Shown: piece by piece, positions 33,676 through 42,318 of the stretch
Position numbering within the stretch: the first letter of the stretch is position 1
Layout of the letters: each line of letters opens with the position of its first letter
NCBI GenBank assembly: GCA_900770345.1
Contig: CAAGKF010000355.1
Location: 1-45,120, forward strand
Source of the DNA: Lachnospiraceae bacterium
GTDB lineage: Bacteria; Bacillota; Clostridia; Lachnospirales; Lachnospiraceae
Direction of reading: 5' to 3'
Length of the DNA stretch: 45,120 nt
Made by a program: the position numbers and the translations under genes
The notes under the pieces: generated by a model
What the model was told of the DNA's origin: nothing
The model's input: the letters and a program-made list of their open reading frames with translations, nothing else
Database searches by the model: none

Positions 33676-34110
33676 ATGAGCCAACCAAGAGGAAATAAGC
33701 GTTTGTCAGGAAGCCATGCGGAGATCTTTTATAATGGATTGAAGTTGGCAGAGGCGAACAAGATATCTGTTAAGGTCACGGTAAATCGTGAGGATGTACA
33801 GGTGGGACTGGATATCGATACAAAGATCACCAGTTTAAAAGGGGAGGGTACTCTGTCGCTCATAAGGATGTACAGTACGTTCGAAGATGTGCGCAAGGAG
33901 ATCATCGCAGGAAGGGATCCAAGAGGGACGATCGTGACAAAGCTTTCGGATCCGGATGCGGTGAACGGACAGATGGAGCGGTACCAGATCGACAATATCG
34001 CGCTGAATGAGTTCCCATTGGAATATGAAAAAGGGACGACCGTGAAGTCAGAATTTCCGTTTGGATTCACGCCGACCGATATGATCAATTTAGATCAGAT
34101 TTCTGCATAG
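33676..34110 (+). CDS. tail tube protein (XkdM-like, DUF2001)
   Basis: The 144-residue protein (RLSGSHAEIFYNGLKLAEANKISVKVTVNREDVQ; TSLKGEGTLSLIRMYS; GFTPTDMINLDQI) has the tube-protein sheet pattern and sits directly after the sheath. The ATG at 33676 follows AGGAGGAAGATTG. Confidence 0.92.
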   Translation: MSQPRGNKRLSGSHAEIFYNGLKLAEANKISVKVTVNREDVQVGLDIDTKITSLKGEGTLSLIRMYSTFEDVRKEIIAGRDPRGTIVTKLSDPDAVNGQMERYQIDNIALNEFPLEYEKGTTVKSEFPFGFTPTDMINLDQISA

Positions 34111-34120
34111 GAGAATTATT

Positions 34121-34585
34121 ATGATGGATAAGGAAAAAATGGAGACATTTGCGGCATTTGCCCGCAAAGCAAAGGAGAAGATTGAAGAACGCAAGAAGGT
34201 TAGGAAGGCGGTCATGCATGTAGGTGATATCGGGTTCGATATCACCCTTCGCGGACTGAGCGATCAGGAAATAGACGAGTGTGCGAAATATTCGGAAGAT
34301 GATTTTATCAATGATAAGTATACCGTATATTTTGCTTCCAGCACCCTTCAGGAACTGGCTAGATACATGAAGGAGAATGGCCAGATCAGAAATGAGCTTG
34401 AAGTCATGGATATGTTCAGCAAGTCTGATAGGAAAGCACTCGCGCATAAAGTGCTGGAACTGTCCGGAATCTATGATAACACCACAGTAAATGAGGTCGA
34501 TGAGTTAAAAAACTCTACAGGGGAAACCGCAGGGCATACATGTACGGGTATGCCATATCCTGCGGAAGGAACCCCAGAGAAATAG
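34121..34585 (+). CDS. tail assembly chaperone, unshifted product (XkdN-like)
   Basis: A 154-residue protein (MDKEKMETFAAFARKAKEKIEERKKVRKAVMHVGDIGFDITLRGLSDQEIDECAKYS...). Homologues coat the tape measure protein during tail assembly, like lambda gpG. The last part overlaps a second frame in the -1 register, and a canonical slippery heptamer AAAAAAC lies at codons 130-131, so a longer fusion is expected from part of the ribosomes. Confidence 0.88.
   Translation: MMDKEKMETFAAFARKAKEKIEERKKVRKAVMHVGDIGFDITLRGLSDQEIDECAKYSEDDFINDKYTVYFASSTLQELARYMKENGQIRNELEVMDMFSKSDRKALAHKVLELSGIYDNTTVNEVDELKNSTGETAGHTCTGMPYPAEGTPEK
34507..34513 (+). promoter_or_regulatory. -1 ribosomal frameshift site (A AAA AAC)
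   Basis: The heptamer is in the correct register (L-K-N read as TTA AAA AAC). Thirteen nt downstream a two-part hairpin follows: outer CCGCAGG/CCTGCGG (34527-34565) and inner GCATAC/GTATGC. Both parts of the canonical signal are visible. Confidence 0.85.
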
Positions 34586-34725
34586 ATGTATTATCAAAAG
34601 AAGAACAATTAAGTTATCTGGCCTTGGCAGAACTCAATGAGGAGAAGCGGATTGACAGCATGTACAAGGCTTTTAAACGTGCTTTGGTTGAGATCAACAA
34701 TGAAATTTTCAGAGGTGGGAATTGA
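34513..34725 (+). CDS. tail assembly chaperone, -1 frameshift extension (GT-type)
   Basis: After slippage the -1 frame stays open for 70 codons (L-Y-R-G-N... ending EINNEIFRGGN), giving a fusion of about 201 residues. An in-frame ATG at 34540 lacks a good ribosome site, so frameshifting is the more likely expression route. The stop overlaps the tape measure start (TGATG). In lambda the equivalent gpGT recruits tail tube subunits. Confidence 0.82.
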   Translation, partial: LYRGNRRAYMYGYAISCGRNPREIDVLSKEEQLSYLALAELNEEKRIDSMYKAFKRALVEINNEIFRGGN

Positions 34726-36956
34726 TGGCCGGTGAGGTATTTGGTGCGGCGATCTCGCTGAAGGACAACGTCTCCGGAGTGCTTAGACAGGCAATCAGGC
34801 AATCGAAGTCATTTTCTGCTGAAGTTTCTAAAGCGAAGGATCGGCTGCGAGAGCTGGACAAGCAGAAAATCAGGGAAAAGGAACTCCGGATCAAGAATAC
34901 ACAGGCATATAAATCGATCGAAGCAGTATCGAAAAAGCTGGAGCCTCTGACAAAAAAGGTTGTTGAGATCAAGGCAAGAGAGGAGCTTGCTGTAGCTAAA
35001 ATCCGGAAAGTATCCACGTCTCTGGGGAAGATCAAGGACAACAAAGTCGTGAACATTGTTGTCAAAGGGGCGGAAAGTGCTGTTAAAACGATCGAAAAGG
35101 GTGCACTGATCGGAGCAGCTGCAGGCTTTACTGCAGTTGCGGCAGCTGGGACAGTCGCAGTCAACAGCGCAGTCGGGTTCCAGGCCCAAATGGCAAATGT
35201 GTCCACGCTGCTGGACGGTGATGTCACAGGCAAGGTGCAGGCCCTGGGGGCCGAAGTGAAAAAGCTGTCCATGGATACAGGGATATACACGGATAACCTG
35301 AGCGGAGGATTATACGAGGTCATATCGGCGTTTGGCGAGACCGCGGATAATACGAAGCAGCTGGAGACTGCGGCAAAGGCAGCGAAAGCTGGTAATGCGG
35401 AGACAGCAGATTCCGTACGGATGTTATCTGCTGTAACAAAAGGCTATGGCGATACATCCGCGGATGCGGTACAGAAAGCATCAGACCTGGCGTTTCTTAC
35501 AGTCAAGCTTGGTCAGACATCCTTCCCGGAGTTGGCTGCGAGCATGGGATCTGTAGTCCCTCTGGCATCGACCCTGAAGGTCAGCCAGGAAGAACTGTTC
35601 GGCGCAATGTCTACCCTTACTGGTGTTACAGGCAGCACCAGCGAGGTGACAACGCAGCTTAAGGCTACGATGCAGGGCTTTATGAGTCCTACAAAGCAGA
35701 TGTCGGAGGCCCTTAAGACCTTGGGATATGACTCAGGGGCAGCCGCGTTAGAATCAGAAAGCCTTGGAAGTATCCTTGGCAAGCTGAAGGAATCGGTTGG
35801 AGGGAATGAGGTAGCATTTGCGGGCCTGTTCTCCAGTGTTGAGGCTCAGAATGCGGTACTGGCCCTGGCAGGCAGTCAGGCAGAAAATTTTACAAATAAG
35901 ACTGCTGCCATGTATGATGCTGCCGGTGCTACGGATGCAGCATTTAAGAAACAGACCTCGTCTGTATCCGCAATGGCGGCAAAACTTAAGAACAGCGGGC
36001 TGGTGATCCTTACATCTGTGGGAGAAAAGGCGCTGCCGGTACTGTCAAATGCGTTAGAGCGGGTGGCAGGCTATATGCCGCAATTTGAAGCCGCGGTAAA
36101 CAGTGCGATGAGTGCTATGGGACCGATATTCCAAGGGGCAGGATCGGCAATCAGTCTGCTGTGGGATGCATGGTCACCGGCGCTTGACAGCCTGGGACCA
36201 TCAGTCAGCAGTGTCATCAGCCAAGTGTCGGGATCAATCCAGACGGCGCTCCCAGTAGTTTCCACTATTTTTAATGGCCTGTCATCCGTTGCGCAGCAGG
36301 TGTTTCCGGTTATAGCGCAGATCGTACAGGATGCAGGGGGGAAAGTCACACGGATATTTACTGTTCTGGGATCCCATACAGGTACATTGCAGTCGATCTT
36401 CGAAGCAGCAGGACCGGCGATCAGTACGGTATTGTCAACGGCCTGGTCAGTAGTCAGTCCAGTCCTGGATCTGGCAGTTGAGGGTGTAAATCTGATGGCA
36501 TCCGTTGTTGGATGGGCATTTCCGTATATCCAGGGCGTGATCACAAGCGTATGGTCCGTGATCGAGCCTGTGATCAGCGCGGTCGGTGCCGGCATTGAAG
36601 CAGTTGCCGGTGTGTTTAAAAAGGCAGCGTCGGCTATTGGCGGAAGTGCGGCAGAGGTGAGTGCAAGCGCGGATACCGTATCATCAGCGGCGGCTGCGAA
36701 AAGGCCAGGAGCTAATGCTAATGGTACCAGTTACTGGCGCGGAGGCTATACTACGATCAATGAGCATGGCCCTGAGCTGGTACAGCTCCCAGCAGGCAGC
36801 AAGATCTATTCTGCTACCAGCACGCGGAGCATGGAGCGGTCAGATGGCAGCGTGATTATCAATATCCAAAACGCAATTGTCCGAGAAGAAGCGGATATCC
36901 GCAAGATCGCGCAGGAGATCGTGAAGGAACTGCAGAAAACACGGAAAAATATGTAA
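34725..36956 (+). CDS. tail tape measure protein
   Basis: Sets tail length and helps DNA passage. In the 743-residue protein, residues 20-100 form a coiled coil (KAKDRLRELDKQKIREKELRI). A TP901-type domain lies at about 125-400 (GFQAQMANVSTLLDGDVTGK...SMDTGIYTDNLSGGLYEVISAFG...KLGQTSFPELAASMGSVVPLAS). The helix-rich hydrophobic part at about 440-650 has possible membrane segments, and the C-terminus is typical (WRGGYTTINEHGPELVQLPAGSKIY). It starts inside the stop of the chaperone extension. Confidence 0.93.
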   Translation: MAGEVFGAAISLKDNVSGVLRQAIRQSKSFSAEVSKAKDRLRELDKQKIREKELRIKNTQAYKSIEAVSKKLEPLTKKVVEIKAREELAVAKIRKVSTSLGKIKDNKVVNIVVKGAESAVKTIEKGALIGAAAGFTAVAAAGTVAVNSAVGFQAQMANVSTLLDGDVTGKVQALGAEVKKLSMDTGIYTDNLSGGLYEVISAFGETADNTKQLETAAKAAKAGNAETADSVRMLSAVTKGYGDTSADAVQKASDLAFLTVKLGQTSFPELAASMGSVVPLASTLKVSQEELFGAMSTLTGVTGSTSEVTTQLKATMQGFMSPTKQMSEALKTLGYDSGAAALESESLGSILGKLKESVGGNEVAFAGLFSSVEAQNAVLALAGSQAENFTNKTAAMYDAAGATDAAFKKQTSSVSAMAAKLKNSGLVILTSVGEKALPVLSNALERVAGYMPQFEAAVNSAMSAMGPIFQGAGSAISLLWDAWSPALDSLGPSVSSVISQVSGSIQTALPVVSTIFNGLSSVAQQVFPVIAQIVQDAGGKVTRIFTVLGSHTGTLQSIFEAAGPAISTVLSTAWSVVSPVLDLAVEGVNLMASVVGWAFPYIQGVITSVWSVIEPVISAVGAGIEAVAGVFKKAASAIGGSAAEVSASADTVSSAAAAKRPGANANGTSYWRGGYTTINEHGPELVQLPAGSKIYSATSTRSMERSDGSVIINIQNAIVREEADIRKIAQEIVKELQKTRKNM

Positions 36957-36972
36957 GATGGAGGGAAATCAG

Positions 36973-37617
36973 ATGGGAAGGACACGGACGGTCATGATCA
37001 AGGAGAGCAAGCGGAGGAAGATCGAACTGGAAGTCAACCCATCTGAATTTTCTGTCTCCGAGAGCATGAACAATACCACTGTTAATATATCAGAGCTTGG
37101 CACGGTCAATATACCGGGAAACAGGGGGTTAAAAGAGATTTCGATCAGCACATTTCTTCCTGCCTCCAGATCGCCCTTTTATGGAGGGGAATCCGTAAAA
37201 TCCATCATGAAGCTGATTGAGAGATGGAAAGAGAATAAAACTGTGGTACGGATCATCGTATCAGGAGATGATATCAATATGAGGGCACTGGTCGAAAGTA
37301 CAACGGAAACATATAAAGAAGGACAGAAGGATGTGTATATCAATTGGAAATTCAGGCAGTACCGTGGAGTGTATGTGCCGACAGTTCAGTCGGTGGCCGG
37401 TATGATAGCTGTGCAGGATCCAGCGCTTGAAGCAAGACCGGAGGAGGGGCAGCCTGCCGCAGGCGGGACTACGATCACAGCTGACAGCAAGACGACTCTC
37501 TGGGGATTAGCAGTAAAGTATTATCAGGACGGGACCCAGTGGACAAAGATCGCAGCAGCCAATAATAACATTGATCCGAAAAAGATTCAGATAGGAATGG
37601 AGCTGATCATACCATGA
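36973..37617 (+). CDS. LysM-domain tail protein (XkdP-like)
   Basis: In the 214-residue protein the N-terminal tail-tube-tip-like region (ELEVNPSEFSVSESMNNTTVN...FLPASRSPFYGG) leads to a C-terminal LysM (LWGLAVKYYQDGTQWTKIAAANNNIDPKKIQIGMELIIP). It links tape measure/tube to the baseplate hub; LysM may touch peptidoglycan. The ATG at 36973 follows GGAGGGAAATCAG. It overlaps the next gene by 4 nt. Confidence 0.9.
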   Translation: MGRTRTVMIKESKRRKIELEVNPSEFSVSESMNNTTVNISELGTVNIPGNRGLKEISISTFLPASRSPFYGGESVKSIMKLIERWKENKTVVRIIVSGDDINMRALVESTTETYKEGQKDVYINWKFRQYRGVYVPTVQSVAGMIAVQDPALEARPEEGQPAAGGTTITADSKTTLWGLAVKYYQDGTQWTKIAAANNNIDPKKIQIGMELIIP

Positions 37618-38522
37618 GGACAGTTGTAAATGATAAAGATATCACGGAGCTTGTAAGGTCGCTTAAATGGTCAGGGGACTTAAAGCAGATCGCGCGTAAA
37701 GTTTCGGTCAGTTATATTTACGATCCAGATCTGGCAGCAGTTACGATACAGGATGGAGATACACTGGCTGTATACGATGATGATGGAAAACTCCGTTTTG
37801 TGGGTATCGTAATATCGGTGGAGAGCAGCACATCGGATCCGTATGTATCGTTAGATTGCGTAAATGTCATATGGTACACTGGAAAGAACAAGACTTATAA
37901 AGTATATAAAGGGACCCCGCAGGATGTCACGAAGGCAGTCTGCGGGGAGTTTAATATCCAGACAGGTGTACTCCCCGAGCTGGAAAAACAAGTGGAAGTG
38001 GTGAGTACAGGAGATAAGACCATCTATCAGGTGATCGCAGAAGCTTATGGGGCAGAGTATTACATTTATGCATCGGGAGCTTCTCTCTGTGTGGAGAATA
38101 AGGGAAGCGAGGTCGTTGCTGTATTGTCAACAGACGCAAATGCAGCAGGTATCCGATATAAATCCAGTATTGAGGCGATGGTCAACCGGGTCATGATACT
38201 GGATGATAAGGCAGCCTTGCTTGGCAGCGTGCAGAATGAGCAGGATTTTGTGTATGGTCTGATGCAGGAAACCTATAAAAAAGAAGACAATAAAGATCCG
38301 GTGGAAGCGGCTAAGGCTTTGCTTAAGGGAAAGGAAAAGACATCCACAGTATCTGTGCCGTTTGGTGATTGGAACTGCACAGCGGGAAAAGCCGTATATA
38401 TATTGGATAATGCCAATAATATGTGTGGGAAGTTTCTGATCTTGGATGACAGCCATACGGTCTCGGGCGGGCAGCATTCTATGGAATTGGGAGTGGAGGT
38501 GATGGGGAATGGAACCATTTAG
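37614..38522 (+). CDS. baseplate hub protein (XkdQ-like)
   Basis: The 302-residue protein (SLKWSGDLKQIARKVSVSYIYDP; GDTLAVYDDDGKLRFVGIVISVE; CVNVIWYTGKNKTYKVYKGTPQDVTKAVC) has the gp27/gpD-like hub fold pattern of PBSX-type tails. It forms the baseplate centre through which the tube passes. It overlaps the following gene by 14 nt. Confidence 0.88.
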   Translation: MRTVVNDKDITELVRSLKWSGDLKQIARKVSVSYIYDPDLAAVTIQDGDTLAVYDDDGKLRFVGIVISVESSTSDPYVSLDCVNVIWYTGKNKTYKVYKGTPQDVTKAVCGEFNIQTGVLPELEKQVEVVSTGDKTIYQVIAEAYGAEYYIYASGASLCVENKGSEVVAVLSTDANAAGIRYKSSIEAMVNRVMILDDKAALLGSVQNEQDFVYGLMQETYKKEDNKDPVEAAKALLKGKEKTSTVSVPFGDWNCTAGKAVYILDNANNMCGKFLILDDSHTVSGGQHSMELGVEVMGNGTI

Positions 38523-38829
38523 TGAATTGATTAAGATGATGCGGTCAGAAGGTGCAGAGTATAATGAGTATCCGTTAATGGTGAGTAAAGTGATATCCAC
38601 ATCGCCCGTGACAATCGAATATAACCAGACTATGGTATCATCCCACATCGTTCTGCCGCCGCATATGCTTGGGCTGGTATCACCGGCCGGTATAACTACG
38701 GATGAAAATGGGTTAAAAGCGTATTTAACCAGTATATACAATGCAGTGGCATTAAAGCCGGGAGATTATGTATTTGCAAGGCGGGTAGGTGACATGTTTT
38801 ATATCCTGGGAAAGGCGGTGGACGCATGA
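38509..38829 (+). CDS. DUF2577 baseplate protein (XkdR-like)
   Basis: The 106-residue protein (FSELIKMMRSEGAEYNEYPLMVSKVISTSPVTIEYNQTMVSS...ALKPGDYVFARRVGDMFYILGKAV) matches DUF2577, which contains the OB-fold spike-like part in PBSX-type baseplates. Position between XkdQ and XkdS homologues agrees. Confidence 0.88.
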   Translation: MEPFSELIKMMRSEGAEYNEYPLMVSKVISTSPVTIEYNQTMVSSHIVLPPHMLGLVSPAGITTDENGLKAYLTSIYNAVALKPGDYVFARRVGDMFYILGKAVDA

Positions 38830-39254
38830 ATGTATTCCCGGAGCTGACAATACAGAGTGAAAGTCTCGAAACACAGGTCCTTCCAATATATAAGGAATGG
38901 GCTTATGATTTTGAAAAAAATGAGTTCCTGACCAGGGGAGGCAAGTATTATCTGGTTGATAAGGACGAGGCACTTAAAATATGGATATATAAGGCACTGA
39001 GGACGGCCAGGTATAGGTACCAGGCATACTCACGGAAGTATGGGAGTGAACTGGACGAGGTGATCGGTTTGAGTGCGGACAGGGAGATCTGCGAGAGTGA
39101 GATCCAACGGTACATTGAGGAATGTCTGCTGGTCAATCCTTATATCCAGTCAGTTGAGGATTTTGAATTCACATATGCTGACCGTGTAAAAGTAGATTTT
39201 ACCGTAAGCACGGTATATGGGGTGATGGAAACAGATACGGAGGTGGATATCTGA
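38826..39254 (+). CDS. DUF2634 baseplate wedge protein (XkdS-like)
   Basis: The 142-residue protein (YKEWAYDFEKNEFLTRGGKYYLVDKDEALKIWIYKALRTARYRYQAYSRKYGSELDEVIG...VDFTVSTVYG) is gp25-like. It forms the inner baseplate wedge that starts sheath assembly. It overlaps the neighbours by 4 and 1 nt. Confidence 0.9.
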   Translation: MNVFPELTIQSESLETQVLPIYKEWAYDFEKNEFLTRGGKYYLVDKDEALKIWIYKALRTARYRYQAYSRKYGSELDEVIGLSADREICESEIQRYIEECLLVNPYIQSVEDFEFTYADRVKVDFTVSTVYGVMETDTEVDI

Positions 39255-40321
39255 TGGGAAATACGCCGTCTGAAATCATGGAACGGATGAAAAAAAGGCT
39301 GTCGCTTCCGGCAAGCACAATGGAAGGAAGCTTTACTGCCGATAATATACAAGCGGTAGCAAATGAGTTAGGAAAGATATACAGTGAAGATTATGACCGG
39401 CTGATCAGCCGAAGCCATATCACGACTGCGGTGGGGGAGGATCTGGATGTCGCTGCAAAAGAGAATCATGGAATGGTGCGGAACAGCGCTACATATGAGC
39501 AGGTAAATCTGTTGTTCACGGGAACTCCTGGAACTGTGATAGATGAGAATATGGGTGCATACGTGGATGATATTATTTTTATGGTGGCTGGGAACTATGA
39601 AATATCTGATACCGGATCCGTACTTGCGACGGCGATATGCACGGAGTCGGGATCCGGATATCAGGTATCGGCGGGTGTGGTCATCAACCTGCTGGATCCT
39701 TACGAAGGTATCACATCAGTCATCAATCCGGATCCGTCATCCGGAGGTTATGATCGGGAGACAGATGATGACTTCCGCAGCAGGATACTTGAAAATGAAG
39801 CAGATACGCCGGGATATGGAAATATTGCCTGGTATCGCGCAACTGCAAAAGAAGTGACAGGAGTGGAAAAAGCAAAGGTATTTGATGTGGCAAGAGGAAA
39901 AGGCACAGTTGATGTTGTTATTATTGCATCAGGGAATCAGGCAGCGTCCCAGGTTCTGGTACAAAGGGTAGCAGATCACATCGAGGACTTAAGATTAGCG
40001 GGGGTTGATGTACTGGTAGAATCAGGCGTACCTTTCAGTGTTGCAGCTTCCGCCGCTGTGTATCTTGATCCGTCAGTTTCCCTGGCATCCGTCACAGCTG
40101 AATTTAAAGGCAGGTTAATGGAGTATCTTGATTCAATCGAATTTGTATACGAGAAAGTGAAGTCAAGAGTGTCCCTTGCCAAGGTATCAGAGCTGCTTTT
40201 GGGCTGCAGCGGTGTAACGGATATCGAAAATCTGCAGCTGAACGGGTCTGCTGCATCGATCGAACTGGAGGAGAGATGCTTCCCGGTGGCAGAGGAACCG
40301 GGGCTGACGCTGGCAGAATAG
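39254..40321 (+). CDS. baseplate J-like protein (XkdT-like)
   Basis: The 355-residue protein has the gpJ family features GYDRETDDDFRSRILENEADTPGYGNIAWYRATAKEVTGVEKAKVFD, GKGTVDVVIIASG and ALVESGVPFSVAASAAVYL-type strands. It forms the outer ring of the baseplate wedge and joins fibres to the hub. Confidence 0.92.
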   Translation: MGNTPSEIMERMKKRLSLPASTMEGSFTADNIQAVANELGKIYSEDYDRLISRSHITTAVGEDLDVAAKENHGMVRNSATYEQVNLLFTGTPGTVIDENMGAYVDDIIFMVAGNYEISDTGSVLATAICTESGSGYQVSAGVVINLLDPYEGITSVINPDPSSGGYDRETDDDFRSRILENEADTPGYGNIAWYRATAKEVTGVEKAKVFDVARGKGTVDVVIIASGNQAASQVLVQRVADHIEDLRLAGVDVLVESGVPFSVAASAAVYLDPSVSLASVTAEFKGRLMEYLDSIEFVYEKVKSRVSLAKVSELLLGCSGVTDIENLQLNGSAASIELEERCFPVAEEPGLTLAE

Positions 40322-40331
40322 GAGGGTACAT

Positions 40332-40856
40332 ATGCTAAAGGACTGCATTGCTGCATATTTTGCTAAAACTGCGCAGATGGATGAATTATTTGACGCAGAG
40401 CAGCCGGAACTGGATCAGGCGCAGGAAGAGATCCTTGGATGGATGGAGGAGCTGCATATCCTTACCAGCACAGATAAGTCCATTGAGCTGTGGGAGGATG
40501 ACTATTATCTCGATCATAATACGGACATTACGCTGCAGCAGAGGAGAGCAAGGATATTTGCCAAAAAAAGCCGACGTCTGCTGCCGAGGCTGGAAACATT
40601 GAGGCAGACAATGGCAACGCTGCTTAATAATGATAAAGTGCAGATTTACGAACGGGATTGTAATTTTGAAATTTATGTCGAGACTCCGGAACTGATCGAT
40701 ACTTTCTCCATTGTGGAGGAATTCTTTCGGGAGACCCGGCCTGCCCATTGGTCATACACATTTATTAATACAATCAATCGAGAGTATCAGCTGAAGGCCT
40801 ATATTGGTGTAGCTGTGTTTACATATAAGAGCTTTACAATGGAGATGGTGGAATGA
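40332..40856 (+). CDS. tail protein I / DUF2313 (XkdU/YmfQ-like)
   Basis: The 174-residue protein (AAYFAKTAQMDELFDAEQPELDQAQEEILGWMEELHILTSTDKSIELWEDDYYL...LPRLETLRQTMATLLNN) is a baseplate wedge component usually directly before the fibre gene, as here. AGGAGGGTACAT precedes the ATG. It overlaps the fibre gene by 4 nt. Confidence 0.87.
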   Translation: MLKDCIAAYFAKTAQMDELFDAEQPELDQAQEEILGWMEELHILTSTDKSIELWEDDYYLDHNTDITLQQRRARIFAKKSRRLLPRLETLRQTMATLLNNDKVQIYERDCNFEIYVETPELIDTFSIVEEFFRETRPAHWSYTFINTINREYQLKAYIGVAVFTYKSFTMEMVE

Positions 40857-41881
40857 AGTTTCAATTAACAACACAGGGGAAAACGCTGCAGTCATCTTTG
40901 CAGGCGGGAAAGACCCTTACTTTTACAAAAGTTGAAGGCGGAAGTACGTATAGTCAGAATCCAGAGGCTCTGCTGGCCGTGCAGAGCAAAAAGCAGACAC
41001 TGCAGCTTAATGAAGTTGTAATCGACTCAGAATCCGAAAAGGCTAAGCTGTCCATGACACTTACCAATATCGGTATTACAGAGGGGTATGATCTGAAGCA
41101 GATCGGTATATATGCTAAAACGGAAGATACGGATGAAATCCTGTTTATTGTAGGGCAGGATAGCAAAGGTGAAACAGTGCCTGCAATCACAGACAAGGAA
41201 GTGGAATTTGACTACAGCCTTTGGTTCAGCTACGATAATTCTTACGAGATCAATCTGAGTGTCAGTGATAATGATTTTGTCAAAAAAACAATGTATGATT
41301 CTGATCAGAAGAAGGTGAATCAGAGAATCGAACTGTTGGAAGAACCAGAGTTTGATGATACCGGAGAGGTGGAAGGGATAACCGACAGGGCATCCCTGCT
41401 GTCCAGTTTTGTGTCAAAGATGCCGATGGTGAAATTTTTACGTAATATAAAAGCGGGATTTAAACTGGCATTATATGCAGGAGAGATCGTCAACGACTGT
41501 GTGACAGATAATTCCGCCTTACCATTATCTGCAGCGCAGGGTAAGGCGTTGATGGATCTTTATACTGTGCTCAATACCAAGCTCATAGAAGCCATTGGAA
41601 ATATTAAAGCCAGATCATTGGTAGATAAACAATATATATATCTACATAGTACACAAAAATACGGTATAGGATTTTTCTTTACTAATAAGTATGGTGGATG
41701 CATTATCACTTTCAACGGAGCAAAGACTCCTACAGTAACAGCATTAAGGAATGATAACGATATTATCGCCTCATACGATGCTGATAACGATAGATTTATT
41801 ATTGATGGTAAAAGTGCATATTGTCATTGGCTTATTTTGTTGGGTGGAACCATATCCAGTTATGGGGACATCAAATATTAA
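40853..41881 (+). CDS. tail fibre protein with exchangeable tip (currently cassette A)
   Basis: Receptor-binding fibre of 342 residues. Residues 1-155 are a baseplate-attachment domain (MKFQLTTQGKTLQSSLQAGKTLTFTKVEGG). Residues 215-238 carry the common shaft motif NSALPLSAAQGKALMDLY. The recombination core encodes V-L-N-T-K at 239-243. The last 99 residues (LIEAIGNIKARSLVDKQ...) are cassette A, of no recognised fold, with drop-in alternatives stored downstream. The constant part stays upstream of the invertible segment, so promoter and ribosome site are never moved. Confidence 0.9.
   Translation: MKFQLTTQGKTLQSSLQAGKTLTFTKVEGGSTYSQNPEALLAVQSKKQTLQLNEVVIDSESEKAKLSMTLTNIGITEGYDLKQIGIYAKTEDTDEILFIVGQDSKGETVPAITDKEVEFDYSLWFSYDNSYEINLSVSDNDFVKKTMYDSDQKKVNQRIELLEEPEFDDTGEVEGITDRASLLSSFVSKMPMVKFLRNIKAGFKLALYAGEIVNDCVTDNSALPLSAAQGKALMDLYTVLNTKLIEAIGNIKARSLVDKQYIYLHSTQKYGIGFFFTNKYGGCIITFNGAKTPTVTALRNDNDIIASYDADNDRFIIDGKSAYCHWLILLGGTISSYGDIKY
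41567..41581 (+). repeat. shufflon core site A (expressed position)
   Basis: GTGCTCAATACCAAG, followed by CTC; read as V-L-N-T-K in the fibre frame. The conserved heart ATACCAA is identical in all four sites. Confidence 0.85.
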
Positions 41882-42231
41882 GACCACGTATATGACGAGG
41901 CGAATGTTGATAGTACGCTCAAGGTAACCCATGGACCTTTAAATTTTATAGTTATGGTTCCTTTTGATGCGGAAATGCTGTCGACAAGTTCATTCCCAAA
42001 TTCTGCGTATTTAACTTCTGGATTAGAGCCCTGTAAATCCGTTCCATTAAAAAGCAATCCTATTGTATTATATCGAAATCCAAAAAGCATGAATACCGGG
42101 TATTGAGCGGGAGTTGAAATCGTAAGAGTATTATAATCTGCTCCAGATTCCACCTTTTTAATAAAATGGCTATCAAATCGGTCTTCGAGGTTGGTATTGC
42201 GCCCAAAATTATAATAATTCATCCCATTCAT
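41878..42231 (-). CDS. silent tail-fibre tip, cassette B
   Basis: From its core site (G-R-N-T-N) the frame encodes 103 residues (LEDRFDSHFIKKVESGADYNTLTIST...ASSYTWS) with many strand-like segments and no recognised family. An ATG lies 27 nt upstream of the site but has no ribosome site, so it is expressed only after inversion. Its stop overlaps that of cassette A by 2 nt, tail to tail. The true exchangeable part is 41878-42204. Confidence 0.78.
   Translation of the reverse strand: MNGMNYYNFGRNTNLEDRFDSHFIKKVESGADYNTLTISTPAQYPVFMLFGFRYNTIGLLFNGTDLQGSNPEVKYAEFGNELVDSISASKGTITIKFKGPWVTLSVLSTFASSYTWS
42190..42204 (-). repeat. shufflon core site B
   Basis: Minus strand GGGCGCAATACCAAC followed by CTC; G-R-N-T-N in frame. 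Inverted relative to site A, 0.6 kb away. Confidence 0.8.
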
Positions 42232-42318
42232 ATTTTATGCATTGGCACCTGTGCGAAGGCGCAAATCAAATAAGCCTCCCTCGCGGCAGACCTCAAAAAA
42301 GCTCAATAATCAGTAATG
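42232..42318. other. short gap between recombinase end and cassette B
   Basis: No gene. On the minus strand a short open stretch reads REGGLFDLRLRTGANA then stop (about 42239-42300), which looks like the tail end of a fibre-type protein and may be a remnant of a lost cassette; too short to be sure. Confidence 0.35.

Noticed and set aside
42247..42266. A fifth shufflon site (GGCGCAAATCAAATAAG)
   Set aside because: It lacks the ATACCAA heart common to the other four and is not at the start of a fibre-like frame.
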